From contig JAHBUD010000003.1 of assembly GCA_019638255.1 (NCBI GenBank), positions 181,047 through 245,046 of the forward strand: a DNA stretch of 64,000 nt. The letters run 5' to 3'. The notes beneath the pieces are model-generated. The model was not told the DNA's origin, ran no database searches, and was given only the letters and a program-made list of their open reading frames with translations. Made by a program: the position numbers and the translations under genes. The DNA comes from Cyclobacteriaceae bacterium. Lineage in GTDB: Bacteria; Bacteroidota; Bacteroidia; Cytophagales; Cyclobacteriaceae. Below are positions 9,411 to 18,969 of the stretch, piece by piece; position 1 is the stretch's first letter, and every line of letters begins with the position of its first letter.

Positions 9411-10175
9411 ATGTGTTTAATTTTTATCGCATTAAATAACCACCCGAATTACAAGGTGATAGTTGCTGCCAACCGTGATGAGTTTTATAAACGGAAAACA
9501 GCTCCTGCGCATTTTTGGGAAGATCATCCACACCTTGTTGGTGGCCGCGACCTGGAAGCTAACGGCACCTGGTTAGGGATGTCCAAAGGCGGAAAGATAA
9601 GTATGGTTACCAACTACCGCGATCTCAGAAACTTAAAACCGGTAGCGCCATCACGCGGGCACTTGGTTTCTGATTACCTGCTGAATGGCGACAAGCCGGA
9701 TGAGTACTTACAAACCATAGCTAAACGAGGGCATGAGTATAACGGATTCAACCTGGTGGTCGGCTACCCTGACGAATTGTATTACTACTCCAACTATAAA
9801 GAAGATATTGAGCGTGTTCCTGAAGGTATTCATGGATTAAGTAACCATTTATTTAATACCCCTTGGCCAAAGGTTATTCGGGGAAAAGAAAAATTTGCTA
9901 ATGCAATTGAAAGTACGACTGTTGATCCACAAGACCTTTTCGATTTGCTTTACGATGAACAGATAGCACCAGATGAACAGTTGCCCGATACAGGCATTGG
10001 TTTGGAGCGAGAACGTGCGCTCTCATCAATGTTTATCAAAAGCCCCGATTACGGCACGCGTTGCTCAACGGTTATACTGATTGATCGGGATAACAGGGTG
10101 AAGTTTTCAGAACGTGTTTACGATCTGAAAACTTTTGCCTACACACAAAATGATTTTGGTTTTTCTATTGAATAA
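9411..10175 (+). CDS. NRDE/TANGO2 family protein
   Basis: A 254-residue member of the NRDE (TANGO2) family. The start at 9411 gives the family's invariant opening, Met-Cys (MCLIFIALNNHP), followed by the name-giving AANRDEFYKR motif near residue 23 and GGRDLEANGTWLG near residue 46. An N-terminal nucleophile-type (Ntn) hydrolase role for Cys2 has been proposed for the family, and the eukaryotic homologue is linked to lipid or heme handling; the bacterial function is unsettled. Its last 11 bp overlap, tail to tail, the giant repeat gene on the other strand. Confidence 0.9.
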   Translation: MCLIFIALNNHPNYKVIVAANRDEFYKRKTAPAHFWEDHPHLVGGRDLEANGTWLGMSKGGKISMVTNYRDLRNLKPVAPSRGHLVSDYLLNGDKPDEYLQTIAKRGHEYNGFNLVVGYPDELYYYSNYKEDIERVPEGIHGLSNHLFNTPWPKVIRGKEKFANAIESTTVDPQDLFDLLYDEQIAPDEQLPDTGIGLERERALSSMFIKSPDYGTRCSTVILIDRDNRVKFSERVYDLKTFAYTQNDFGFSIE

Positions 10176-13100
10176 CCAGTTTGAAAATTTCACCTGTTTG
10201 CGTTCGAATGATATACAAGCCCGGAGCCAGGTCTGAAGTATCAAATCCTTCAGCCTCATTATAGTTCCCAACGATTTGGTTCAGGTTGTTGATTATAGCT
10301 GCGTTTACTTTTCGATTGAACGTTACCCATTGTTTACCGGCCGGGTTCGGGTAGACTGTAAACGGATCATCGCCACGTTTAACGGATACCACATGCGAGT
10401 AAGTGAATGATCCATCGAAATCAATTTGCTTTAACCGGTAATACGATGTTCCGGATAATGGGAACTGATCGATCAACGAATAATCATTTTTAGTGGATGT
10501 TGTACCTGCTCCATTGATCCGTGCAATGGAAGTAAAATCAAAACCGTCTTTAGAACGCTCAACCTCAAAAACATCATTGTTCAATTCCGATGCAGTCTGC
10601 CACTCCAGGTTCACCAGCTTTTCGGGTGTTAAGCTTGCGCGGAAGTAGACAAGTTCAACCGGTAAAGGATTTTCAGCATTGGTTGAAGCCAGCGTAAAGG
10701 GACTAAATGCCGTAACTGCCGCGGAGGTAATGATGGTTCCATTAGTAGCTGTGCCTGTTGTTCCACCATTGCCCTGATTAACCCAATTGGTACCCGTCCA
10801 GCGGGTAACGCGCAAGGTTGCAGGGTTAGTGATGTAGCCAGGATTACAAGCAGACTCATTCCAGCTTAGCGTAACAAAAACATTTGACGCACCAACATTT
10901 CTGTCGAGCGTCCAATATTCACAACCACTTACTGTCCAGAAGGAAGGATCCCATACGGCAGGGCTTCCAAGCAAATGGTTCTGGTTGAAATATTGTGCGG
11001 TGAAAGCATGTGTAGTTGCAGTGGGTGCGGATATTGAAATAGGACGGTAGAATCCATTATCGCCTACCGGGAAGATGAATGGATCATCACCGGTTTTGCG
11101 TACTGGGCCATCAATATAACTCGCATCATTGGCGCCTGTGGCGGTAGCGTTATCAGCAAAGTTGATGAAGTTAACAGCATCGGTATTGACAATTCCGGAT
11201 AAGAACGTTGCCGTAATACTGATATTTACATCAGTATTTAATGTTACCGCGTTAGCAGTTTTGTTTAGTGTAATCCTACGGAATATTGGAGTTGGAGTAC
11301 CTCCTGTCTTATTGATGGTTTGCGAGTTTGATCCAGTAAATTCTACAACTCCTGTTCCTCCGGCAAATGTTACTACAGTGTTGCTGTTTACGGTGACATT
11401 TGATGCGAAGAAACTAGTTAAATTAAACGCAGGGAAGAGTGCTCCGGTTGATGTTTTTATAAAAGTAACCGGACCGTTAAATGTATCACCTGTTCCGTTC
11501 GAAAGGAGCAATTGAGCAGTACTGGAATTGGTAATAATAGTAGCGGAATTGAATATATTTCCTCCGCTACTATTATTTGTTGTTGCACCATTTTTTTCAA
11601 TGGAAGCTGTGCCATTATATATACCACCTTCCAATAAAACCTGTGGAGCTACAAAATTAACATCACCATTAAAAGTTGTATTGTCTCCAACGCGCAACAA
11701 GGCGGTTCCGGTTAGCGTAAGCGATTGAGCGGTAGGGCCAACCTGTGTTAACCTGCGCAGCCGTAATTCCCCTGTTGTAAATGAACCGATGTTAAGCGTT
11801 CTCCCAGAAGCCAGCGTGGCAAATCCACCGGCTGAATTACCGATAATGATGCCGGTTCCGGTTGTATTGTTAAACGTAACGTTTCCATTGAATTCATTAC
11901 CGGCACTGTTTTCTGCAAGCCTTATCCAACTCGTTCCAGTGTTGGTAAGAGTAAGTGCCGCATTGAAAATATCGGGGTTTGTATTTCCTGTTAAAATTTC
12001 ACCGGAACCAGAATTAGCCAATGTAGTCACGCCATTGAAGGTGTTTCCTCCTGTGCTTGTGTTACCTGTTGCACCAGTTTTTTCGATGTATGCGGTTCCG
12101 TTATACGTACCTCCTTGTAGAAATAGTTGAGGGGCTCGCAAATCTACATTACCATTAAAGATTAAACTGGGACCAAGAAGTAAGCGAGAGATTCCTGTAA
12201 GTAAAAGTGTCTGAGGCGTTCCTCCGGATTGTGTAAATCGTCTTAATCGTAAATCGCCTGCTGAAAATCCTAACCCACCGATGGTGATAGTTCGTCCTGC
12301 TGCCAGGGTAGCGGTTCCTCCACCACTTTCACTGAAGTAAACGCCACCACCAAAAGTTGAATTAACAATAATGTTTCCATTGAATACAGTGCCGGGTATA
12401 TTATCAGCCATTTGAATAGAGCCACTTCCTGTATTTGTTAGGGTAACATCATTATTGAACTGATCTAAAGCGGTTCGGGCAAAACGGAAAAATCCACTGC
12501 CTGAGTTGGCAATGGTTGTTACTCCATTAAAAATATTTCCTCCATCGCTATCGTTATTCGATGCACCGGTTTTTTCAACATATGTTTCACCATTAAAAGT
12601 CACTCCATTCAACGCAAATTGTGGGGAGCGAAAATCAACGATACCATTAAAGGTTGTTGCAGGCCCAAGCTGCAATAAGGCTGTTCCTGTAAGGACAAGT
12701 GTTTGTGGCTCGGCACCTAATTGTGTAAATCTTCTGAGGCTGAGGAAACCACTACTATATCCTGATCCACCAACCAACAATGATCCGCCAGCAGCCATGG
12801 TTGAGGATGCGCCAGCCTGGCTGGAAATATAAATACCTCCGCTACCCAATGTTGAGTTGAACGTGATGTTGCCGTTAAATTGGTTTCCCGCGGTGCTCCG
12901 GGCAATAGAAATTGTGCTTGATCCTGTATTTGTAATTGTTAGATGTGTGTTAAATAAGTCAGGTGATACATCAGCTGAGTTTAAGAACCCACTGCCGGAA
13001 TTAACCAACGTTGTAATACCATTGAAGATATTGCCGCCCGTTCCTGAATTATTCCCAGCCCCTTTTTTCTCCAGGTAGGCTGTACCATCTGCGGTTACGC

Positions 13101-16100
13101 CATTTAAAAAAAGTTGTGGTGCCCTGAAATCAATATTACCTCCAAAGGAAGATGCGGGTCCAAGGGTGAGAATGGCAATACCGGTAAGGTCAAGAGTTTG
13201 TGGCGTTGGCCCTACTTGTGCGAAGCGAATCAACCGAACATCACCACTGATTACTCCCAGGGTCCCTACACCAATGGTTCTGGTTGCTGCCAGTGTGGAT
13301 GAAGCACTCGCCCCGTTTCCAAACCAAATGCCACCGCCAAAGGTGGAGTTCAATTCAATATCACCGTTGAATTCATTACCAGCAGAGTTGTTGGCAAGCC
13401 GGATTGTGGATGCACCGAGGTTCGAGATGATTAGATCGTCATTAAAAATATCGGGATTGGTACTTCCTGTTGCGAGGAAGGCATCACCGGAGTTTACCAA
13501 GGTTGTTTCCCCGTTAAATACGTTCCCACCGACTCCGTCATTGCCAGCAACACTGGTTTTTTCCAGGTAAGCTGTGCCGTTATAGGTAGTTCCGTTGAGG
13601 AGCAGTTGAGGAGACACGAATGTAACATTGCCATTAAATTCTGAGGAAGGCCCCAGGATTAATAGTCCGGTGCCTGTAAGGGTAAGACTTTGTGCAGTGC
13701 CACCAACTTGGGTAAACCTGGGCAAACGCAACTCTCCTGAGTTAAAACCTGAGGCGCCAATGGTTATCGTTCTTGTATCGGCAAGCGTAGCAGTGGCTCC
13801 TGCTGATTCACAAAATAATACACCCGTTCCTACCGGATTGCTTACAATAATGTTTCCATTAAACGTTGAAGCACCTGTCCACGCTACACGAATAGAAGAA
13901 CTGCCAAGATTATTAAAGGTAACATCATTATTATAGGTGCTGCCCGAAGCGTTTTCAAAGAGTATGTCGGCTGATCCATTATTTGTAAATGTGGTAACAC
14001 CGTTGAAAGTATTATTGCCATTCGTGCGGAAAAATCCGGAGCCGTTGTTTATAATATTGGTAACACCATTAAAAGTATTATTACCCGTACCGGAATCGCC
14101 AGTGGCACCATTTTTTTCTATGGATGCTGTCCCATTAAAAACTGTTCCATTTAATAGGATACGGGGACTTACAAAATTCACGTCACCATCAAACTGGCTG
14201 GCTGGACCAAGATTCAGGATCGCGGTTCCGGATAATGTTAGTGCCTGGGCCGTTGAACCTACTTGCGTAAACCGGTTTAGGTTTAACGTTCCCACTGAAA
14301 AGCCTGATCCTCCAATGTTCAGGGTATAGGTATCCGCAAGTGTAGCGGTTGCACCGGCTGTTTCACAAAAAACTATTCCGGTTCCGGAGGGGTTATTGAA
14401 TGTTAGATTGCCATTAAATGTTGTTGCACCTGCATAAGCACTTCTTATGTTTTGTGTGCTGGTGTTATTGAACGTTACATTTCCATTATATGTGCTACCG
14501 GATGAAAGCTCAAGAAGTAAATAGGCTGTGCCGCTATTGGTTAACGTGGTGGTTGAGTTAAAAGTGTTGTTTCCTTGTGTACGCAGGTTTCCATTAGCAC
14601 TGTTTACGATTGTAGTTGTTCCATTGAAAATATTGTTTCCTGCACCGGTATCTTCCGTGGCTCCATTTTTCTCCACGTAGGCAGTCCCGGTAACAGTAAC
14701 TCCACTTAAAAACATTCGGGGTGCACGTAGGTCAATATCTCCGCCAAAAGTTGTAGCTGGGCCAACCTGTAAAAGGGTCGATACCCCCGTAAGCGTCAGG
14801 TTTACTGCGTTGGTTCCGGTTTGAGTAAAGTTTCTAAATCTAAGCTGACCAATATCAAATCCACCCGCACCAATACTGATAGTGCCGTTTCCAAAGGTTA
14901 CGCTTCCGTTACCCGTGCTAAACTGCAGGTTGTTATTTGAAACCGTGTTGCTGATTTCCAGGTTACCATTCATCACCACATCACCATCATTGCCCCAATA
15001 AAAATCGCCTGGTGAAGTTGGTGCGTTGTTAATAATTACGTTGCCATTGAAAGTTGTTAACGATCCTGTTTCGAAACTTATTTGAATATCACTGGCTTCT
15101 CCCAGGTTATTAACAGTGGTTGTTCCGTTGACGGTTGTTGATGCACCATTAAACCGGCTGATTTGAATCCGGCTCTGCACATCAACAACTGAAGTATTGT
15201 TCAAGGTCAGGTTTCCATGAAAAATATTTCCTGCTGTATTGCTTCCGATACGAATCCGCCCGCCACCGGTATTGTTGAATATCACATCACCATTAAAGAT
15301 ATCCCCGGCATCGGCACCATTAGTTCCTAAATGAATGTCACCAGGGCCTGCGTTGTTAAAAGTAACCGACTGAAAAGTGTTTCCGCCTCTTGATCCGATT
15401 GAATTAGAGCCGGTTTGTGTGAATACGCAGGCACTGTTAAAAGTACTACTGTTAAAAACGATTTCTTCTGAAGTGAATGCGAGCGGTCCGTTGAAGGTAC
15501 TATTTGGGCCTAACGTCAGAGTTGCGTTTGGATTTCCTGAAAGCGTTAAACTTTGCGGAGTTGCTCCTGCTTGAGTAAAACCAGCCAGTGAAAGATTTCT
15601 GCATCCCGATGCACCACACGTTACACTAATGGTTCGTGTTGCCGCTAATGTTGAGGTGCCGCCTGCGTTTCCAAACAGAGCATTTCCTGTAGAGTTGTAG
15701 TTAACGGTGATGTTTCCGTTAAACAATGTACCGACAGCATTACGGGCCATGGATATACTTCCTGTTCCGTTAATGTTTAACACGACATCAGAAAAGGTAT
15801 CTGGATTCGTAAATGCAAAACGCAATTCCCCACCACCCAGTGTAGTTACAGTTAATGTACTGTTAAAAGAATTACCTCCCTGTCCGTTGTATGTTGCATT
15901 ATCTGTTTTTGTAAGAGTAACTGCTCCGTTAAAAGTAGAACCACTAAAGTTTAACCCGGCAGTGCTGCCATCAACCGGAACATCAAATTGCGTTCCGCTA
16001 AACGTGGTAACTCCTGAAGCGTTCAGGCTTAGCGTTGCGCCCGTTCCTGAGTTCACAATGCCTCCTGCAAAGGTGTTGGTTCCCGTAGTAGTGAGGGTTC

Positions 16101-16380
16101 TGTTTGCCGGAAGGTCAATTGTTCCTGTAAATGTAGCGTTTACGGTTATTGCACTAAGGTTTGGTGAAATATCAAGGACACAGGTGCCTAATCCCAGGTT
16201 ATTAAAAATGGCCGTGTTGCCAGCAATTGGAACCGAAGCCCCGCCTGCCCCTCCGGAGGTAGTTGCCCAATTGGCAGGATCACTCCAGTTACCCGGTGAG
16301 GAGGCCACCCAAAAGCGGTTTTGAGAAAATGAAATGAGGGTTAAGCTAAGAAATATAGATAGAGTAAAGCCTTTTTTCAT
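10165..16380 (-). CDS. Giant secreted repeat protein with T9SS type A sorting domain
   Basis: A 2071-residue extracellular protein. It begins with a signal peptide, MKKGFTLSIFLSLTLISFS, and a RFWVASSPGNWSDPANW motif common at the mature start of Bacteroidota surface proteins. Most of the chain is a Gly/Asn/Thr-rich array of short beta strands (FNGxVTFxN, LTLTGTALLxLGP, RFTQVGxTAQ), as expected for a parallel beta-helix adhesin. After about residue 1900 comes a fibronectin-like stretch, then a C-terminal sorting domain starting TVYPNPAG with LAPGLYIIRTQTGEIFKLVIQ at the end, the signal for type IX secretion and surface attachment. Ligand and role are unknown. No T9SS core genes are nearby, apart from a possible PorE-like gene at 47.2 kb. 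Confidence 0.85.
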   Translation of the reverse strand: MKKGFTLSIFLSLTLISFSQNRFWVASSPGNWSDPANWATTSGGAGGASVPIAGNTAIFNNLGLGTCVLDISPNLSAITVNATFTGTIDLPANRTLTTTGTNTFAGGIVNSGTGATLSLNASGVTTFSGTQFDVPVDGSTAGLNFSGSTFNGAVTLTKTDNATYNGQGGNSFNSTLTVTTLGGGELRFAFTNPDTFSDVVLNINGTGSISMARNAVGTLFNGNITVNYNSTGNALFGNAGGTSTLAATRTISVTCGASGCRNLSLAGFTQAGATPQSLTLSGNPNATLTLGPNSTFNGPLAFTSEEIVFNSSTFNSACVFTQTGSNSIGSRGGNTFQSVTFNNAGPGDIHLGTNGADAGDIFNGDVIFNNTGGGRIRIGSNTAGNIFHGNLTLNNTSVVDVQSRIQISRFNGASTTVNGTTTVNNLGEASDIQISFETGSLTTFNGNVIINNAPTSPGDFYWGNDGDVVMNGNLEISNTVSNNNLQFSTGNGSVTFGNGTISIGAGGFDIGQLRFRNFTQTGTNAVNLTLTGVSTLLQVGPATTFGGDIDLRAPRMFLSGVTVTGTAYVEKNGATEDTGAGNNIFNGTTTIVNSANGNLRTQGNNTFNSTTTLTNSGTAYLLLELSSGSTYNGNVTFNNTSTQNIRSAYAGATTFNGNLTFNNPSGTGIVFCETAGATATLADTYTLNIGGSGFSVGTLNLNRFTQVGSTAQALTLSGTAILNLGPASQFDGDVNFVSPRILLNGTVFNGTASIEKNGATGDSGTGNNTFNGVTNIINNGSGFFRTNGNNTFNGVTTFTNNGSADILFENASGSTYNNDVTFNNLGSSSIRVAWTGASTFNGNIIVSNPVGTGVLFCESAGATATLADTRTITIGASGFNSGELRLPRFTQVGGTAQSLTLTGTGLLILGPSSEFNGNVTFVSPQLLLNGTTYNGTAYLEKTSVAGNDGVGGNVFNGETTLVNSGDAFLATGSTNPDIFNDDLIISNLGASTIRLANNSAGNEFNGDIELNSTFGGGIWFGNGASASSTLAATRTIGVGTLGVISGDVRLIRFAQVGPTPQTLDLTGIAILTLGPASSFGGNIDFRAPQLFLNGVTADGTAYLEKKGAGNNSGTGGNIFNGITTLVNSGSGFLNSADVSPDLFNTHLTITNTGSSTISIARSTAGNQFNGNITFNSTLGSGGIYISSQAGASSTMAAGGSLLVGGSGYSSGFLSLRRFTQLGAEPQTLVLTGTALLQLGPATTFNGIVDFRSPQFALNGVTFNGETYVEKTGASNNDSDGGNIFNGVTTIANSGSGFFRFARTALDQFNNDVTLTNTGSGSIQMADNIPGTVFNGNIIVNSTFGGGVYFSESGGGTATLAAGRTITIGGLGFSAGDLRLRRFTQSGGTPQTLLLTGISRLLLGPSLIFNGNVDLRAPQLFLQGGTYNGTAYIEKTGATGNTSTGGNTFNGVTTLANSGSGEILTGNTNPDIFNAALTLTNTGTSWIRLAENSAGNEFNGNVTFNNTTGTGIIIGNSAGGFATLASGRTLNIGSFTTGELRLRRLTQVGPTAQSLTLTGTALLRVGDNTTFNGDVNFVAPQVLLEGGIYNGTASIEKNGATTNNSSGGNIFNSATIITNSSTAQLLLSNGTGDTFNGPVTFIKTSTGALFPAFNLTSFFASNVTVNSNTVVTFAGGTGVVEFTGSNSQTINKTGGTPTPIFRRITLNKTANAVTLNTDVNISITATFLSGIVNTDAVNFINFADNATATGANDASYIDGPVRKTGDDPFIFPVGDNGFYRPISISAPTATTHAFTAQYFNQNHLLGSPAVWDPSFWTVSGCEYWTLDRNVGASNVFVTLSWNESACNPGYITNPATLRVTRWTGTNWVNQGNGGTTGTATNGTIITSAAVTAFSPFTLASTNAENPLPVELVYFRASLTPEKLVNLEWQTASELNNDVFEVERSKDGFDFTSIARINGAGTTSTKNDYSLIDQFPLSGTSYYRLKQIDFDGSFTYSHVVSVKRGDDPFTVYPNPAGKQWVTFNRKVNAAIINNLNQIVGNYNEAEGFDTSDLAPGLYIIRTQTGEIFKLVIQ
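11690..15600 (-). repeat. In-gene tandem array, eight degenerate units
   Basis: Eight copies of a RFTQ-type anchor segment can be aligned at DNA level, at about 15573, 14823, 14265, 13710, 13218, 12723, 12231 and 11745. The steps between them are about 750, 558, 555, 492, 495, 492 and 486 bp, all multiples of three. The basic unit is thus about 164 residues, with two longer units of about 186 and one of about 250. Copies are diverged in sequence but keep length closely, which points to selection on a regular fold and to growth by unit duplication. Confidence 0.75.
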
Positions 16381-16429
16381 AGATCGGGATATTGGACGTT
16401 AAATATACTGTATTAATACGTTCAACAAG

Positions 16430-16437
16430 CAAAGGTA
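16430..16437 (-). promoter_or_regulatory. -7 promoter element for the giant repeat gene
   Basis: Read on the minus strand the bases are TACCTTTG, an exact match to the Bacteroidota -7 element TAnnTTTG, 50 bp before the ATG at 16380. I see no TTTG element at the expected upstream distance. A perfect 10-bp palindrome at 16410-16419 sits between it and the start codon. Confidence 0.45.
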
Positions 16438-16514
16438 GCCAGAAATGCTTGGGTTTTTGAGTAGTTAAGTTGCTGTAAACCAATGGGTAGAAATGATATT
16501 GTTGTGCTAACGTT

Positions 16515-16522
16515 TAAGTTTG
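16515..16522 (+). promoter_or_regulatory. -7 promoter element for the alpha/beta hydrolase gene
   Basis: TAAGTTTG matches TAnnTTTG exactly and lies 65 bp before the ATG at 16587. No convincing upstream TTTG element is present at 18-21 bp. Confidence 0.4.
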
Positions 16523-16586
16523 TCGGGCTAAAGAACATTTTAATGACAGGTACCGTACATTGTGCAGGGTAGAGACCAAGCAAATC

Positions 16587-17462
16587 ATGAGTAAAAAGAA
16601 AGATAAAACTCCTTTCATGCTAAAGTTAATTCAGTGGGGTTATCCAAAATTGGAAACAATAGTGCCTACGCTGTCCTTTCGTTTTTTTACCACACTTTTT
16701 TTTACACCGCTTAAGTACAAGCCGACAGAAAAAGAAAAGAAGGCAGAAACTTTTGCAAAGAAGTTTTTTGTTCAAGCAGCCGGCAAAAAAATTCAATGTT
16801 ACCGTTGGGGAGAATCTTCAAAATCGGTTGTGGTGGTTCATGGATGGGCAGGTAGAGCCACCCAGTTCAGAAGATTTATTAAGCCTTTTACCCATGCAGG
16901 GTACCAGGTAATTGGATTCGATGGCCCCGCGCACGGTCAGTCGGAAGGGAAGCGAACCACCATTGTTGAATTTGAAGAAACACTCAAGGAGATTTACAAC
17001 ATAATCGGTGAGCCTGATGCTATTATTGCGCACTCGTTTGGAGGAGGCGCTGTATTGTTTTCGGCTAAAAATGGTTTACCGGTTAAGAAGATAATCAACA
17101 TTGCCAGCCCAACCATCGGTGATGAAATAATCAATACGTACCTGAAAGCCATTGGAGGCTCTGAGAAAACAAAAGTATTTTTTAAGAAATTCATTGAGCA
17201 GAAATACGGTAAACCGTTTGATGCTTTTACGGCATCACACATCATCAGAGAAATAAACCAACCCGTTGAACTTCTTTTGGTTCATGATGAAGATGATAAA
17301 GAGGTTTCTTTGGCGCACCCGCTTGAACTTGTCCGGCTATATCCTTCAGCACGGCTTCTCAAAACAAAGGGATTAGGCCATACCCGCATTTTGAAGGATA
17401 ACCAGGTGATTCAGGAAATTGTAACATTTGTCAGGGAACCTGCGTCTGGCTTCAGGAATTAA
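16587..17462 (+). CDS. Alpha/beta hydrolase
   Basis: A 291-residue alpha/beta hydrolase fold enzyme. Visible are the oxyanion strand VVVVHGWAGR near residue 78, the GFDGPAHGQSEG segment near residue 110, the nucleophile elbow AHSFGGGA near residue 147, the acid in LLVHDEDDKEV near residue 238 and the catalytic His in GLGHTRIL near residue 267. The triad is therefore complete. The start at 16587 is an ATG; a TTG 27 bp upstream gives an unlikely extension. There is no signal peptide. The substrate is unknown; similar proteins are esterases or peptidases. Confidence 0.88.
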   Translation: MSKKKDKTPFMLKLIQWGYPKLETIVPTLSFRFFTTLFFTPLKYKPTEKEKKAETFAKKFFVQAAGKKIQCYRWGESSKSVVVVHGWAGRATQFRRFIKPFTHAGYQVIGFDGPAHGQSEGKRTTIVEFEETLKEIYNIIGEPDAIIAHSFGGGAVLFSAKNGLPVKKIINIASPTIGDEIINTYLKAIGGSEKTKVFFKKFIEQKYGKPFDAFTASHIIREINQPVELLLVHDEDDKEVSLAHPLELVRLYPSARLLKTKGLGHTRILKDNQVIQEIVTFVREPASGFRN

Positions 17463-17510
17463 TTCTGCTGTTTTGGTGTAATTTTTAAAGTCTTAGGAAG
17501 ACTAATCCAC

Positions 17511-17538
17511 GGCCGTTTACCCTTATTCAAGGCCGTTT
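17511..17538. repeat. Direct repeat upstream of the ABC ATPase gene
   Basis: GGCCGTTT occurs at 17511-17518 and again at 17531-17538, exactly 20 bp apart, about two helical turns. The pair lies roughly 40 bp upstream of the -7 element at 17574, a position suited to an activator site. No regulator is identified. Confidence 0.4.
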
Positions 17539-17573
17539 GGAATGTTAATCCTGAAATATTACAACGAAACCAG

Positions 17574-17581
17574 TAGTTTTG
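17574..17581 (+). promoter_or_regulatory. -7 promoter element for the ABC ATPase gene
   Basis: TAGTTTTG matches TAnnTTTG exactly. The start codon follows 55 bp later. An upstream TTTG element at the usual spacing is not evident, which would fit dependence on an activator bound at the direct repeat further upstream. Confidence 0.4.
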
Positions 17582-17636
17582 AAGAAGCATATCTCACAAT
17601 AGAACTTTCCTTAAGATTTGAACATCAGCAAAGCGT

Positions 17637-18356
17637 ATGAAGATCATTGAAACACATAACATCTCAAAAATATACATCATGGGCTCTACGGAAGTAAGAG
17701 CCTTGCAATCTGTTTCCATCAGCATTGATAAAGGAGAGTATGTTGCATTCATGGGGCCATCGGGTTCTGGAAAATCTACGCTCATGAATATTGTTGGATG
17801 TTTGGATACACCCTCCGGAGGAACATACATGCTAAATAACCAACTGGTAAGCGACATGACCGAAAATGAATTGGCGGAAGTTAGAAATAAAGAGATTGGT
17901 TTTGTGTTTCAAACGTTCAATCTTTTACCTCGTGCTACTGCGCTTGAAAATGTTGCCTTGCCATTAATTTATGCAGGATATAGTAAATCTGACCGTGAAG
18001 AGATGGCACATGCAGCCTTGGATAATGTTGGATTAGGTGATCGCTGGCACCATAAACCTAACGAACTTTCCGGTGGTCAGCGCCAACGGGTTGCCATTGC
18101 TCGGGCTTTGGTAAATAATCCTTCCATTATACTGGCCGATGAACCCACCGGTAACCTGGATTCAAAAACATCTTACGACATCATGAATCTTTTCCAGGAA
18201 CTTCACGATCGTGGAAACACCATCATTATGGTAACACACGAAGATGACATTGCCCATTATGCACACCGCATTATCCGCTTGCGCGATGGACTGGTAGAGT
18301 GGGATAAGAAGAATGACCACATCACACGGGGCAAACCGGTTGAAGCAGCTCATTAA
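17637..18356 (+). CDS. ABC transporter ATP-binding protein, LolD/MacB type
   Basis: A 239-residue ABC ATPase with Walker A GPSGSGKST near residue 40, the signature LSGGQRQR near residue 145, Walker B IILADEPTGNLDS near residue 164 and the switch His in MVTHEDD near residue 200. The SPSGG-like insert and the NLLPRATALENVALPLIYAG stretch are typical of the LolD/MacB/FtsE branch, which works with FtsX-like permeases in lipoprotein release, macrolide export or peptide export. No permease is adjacent, so the partner lies elsewhere. Confidence 0.9.
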   Translation: MKIIETHNISKIYIMGSTEVRALQSVSISIDKGEYVAFMGPSGSGKSTLMNIVGCLDTPSGGTYMLNNQLVSDMTENELAEVRNKEIGFVFQTFNLLPRATALENVALPLIYAGYSKSDREEMAHAALDNVGLGDRWHHKPNELSGGQRQRVAIARALVNNPSIILADEPTGNLDSKTSYDIMNLFQELHDRGNTIIMVTHEDDIAHYAHRIIRLRDGLVEWDKKNDHITRGKPVEAAH

Positions 18357-18412
18357 CATCCTTTAAAAAGTTTGGTTTTTATTGCTGAACTTTGATGGTA
18401 TACTTCAGGTAA

Positions 18413-18961
18413 ATGAAAATCTATACCAAAACCGGTGATTCTGGCAGTACTTCGCTATTTGGCGGTAAGCGCGTTTTAAAATCGGACCTTCGCATTGATA
18501 CTTACGGAACGGTAGATGAATTAAATTCCTACATCGGTTTGCTGCGCGATCAAGAAGTAAATCAAAAGCGAAAAAATATTTTGGTCGAAATTCAAGATAG
18601 GTTGTTCACGATCGGCTCCATACTGGCAACCGAACCCGGAAATGAGAAAGTAAAAATACCAGCACTGACAGAAGCCGATATTCAAGTGTTGGAAAAAGAG
18701 ATCGATACTTTAGATGCACAACTTCCACCCATGCGATCTTTTATTTTACCGGGCGGCCATCAATCTGTTTCGTTTTGTCATGTTGCCCGTACGGTTTGCC
18801 GAAGAACTGAACGGTTGGTCATTGCGCTTGATACTATTGAAAAAGTTGACCCCCTGGTTGTTAAGTATCTCAATCGCTTGTCAGATTATCTCTTTATGCT
18901 TTCCAGAAAAATGTCGGCTGAGCTAAAAGCTGAAGAGACTCCCTGGAAACCCCGTATGTAA
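18413..18961 (+). CDS. Cob(I)yrinic acid a,c-diamide adenosyltransferase, PduO type
   Basis: A 182-residue PduO/MMAB-type ATP:cob(I)alamin adenosyltransferase, which makes adenosylcobalamin. The ATP-binding N-terminus reads KIYTKTGDSGSTSLFGG, followed by IDTYGTVDELNSYIGLLR; the C-terminal signature FILPGGHQSVSFCHVARTVCRRTERL is complete, including the conserved RxxCRRxER residues. The length is normal. It starts 56 bp after the ABC ATPase gene on the same strand; a functional link is not evident. Confidence 0.93.
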   Translation: MKIYTKTGDSGSTSLFGGKRVLKSDLRIDTYGTVDELNSYIGLLRDQEVNQKRKNILVEIQDRLFTIGSILATEPGNEKVKIPALTEADIQVLEKEIDTLDAQLPPMRSFILPGGHQSVSFCHVARTVCRRTERLVIALDTIEKVDPLVVKYLNRLSDYLFMLSRKMSAELKAEETPWKPRM

Positions 18962-18969
18962 TTCAGGTT

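Noticed and set aside
11690..15600. Possible CRISPR or DNA satellite array
   Set aside because: The repeat is about 493 bp, in frame, diverged and fully coding. No short identical repeats with unique spacers occur.
11129..16324. Several long open frames on the plus strand across the giant repeat gene
   Set aside because: They are antisense shadows of the repetitive Thr/Asn/Gly codon pattern. They lack signal peptides, domains and starts with any support, and recur with the repeat period.
16410..16419. Perfect 10-bp palindrome GTATTAATAC in the leader of the giant gene
   Set aside because: Short A/T-rich palindromes arise easily by chance; no second copy or regulator was found.
17489..17503. 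Hairpin AGTCTT-AGG-AAGACT as terminator of the alpha/beta hydrolase gene
   Set aside because: The stem is short and no T-run follows it on this strand.
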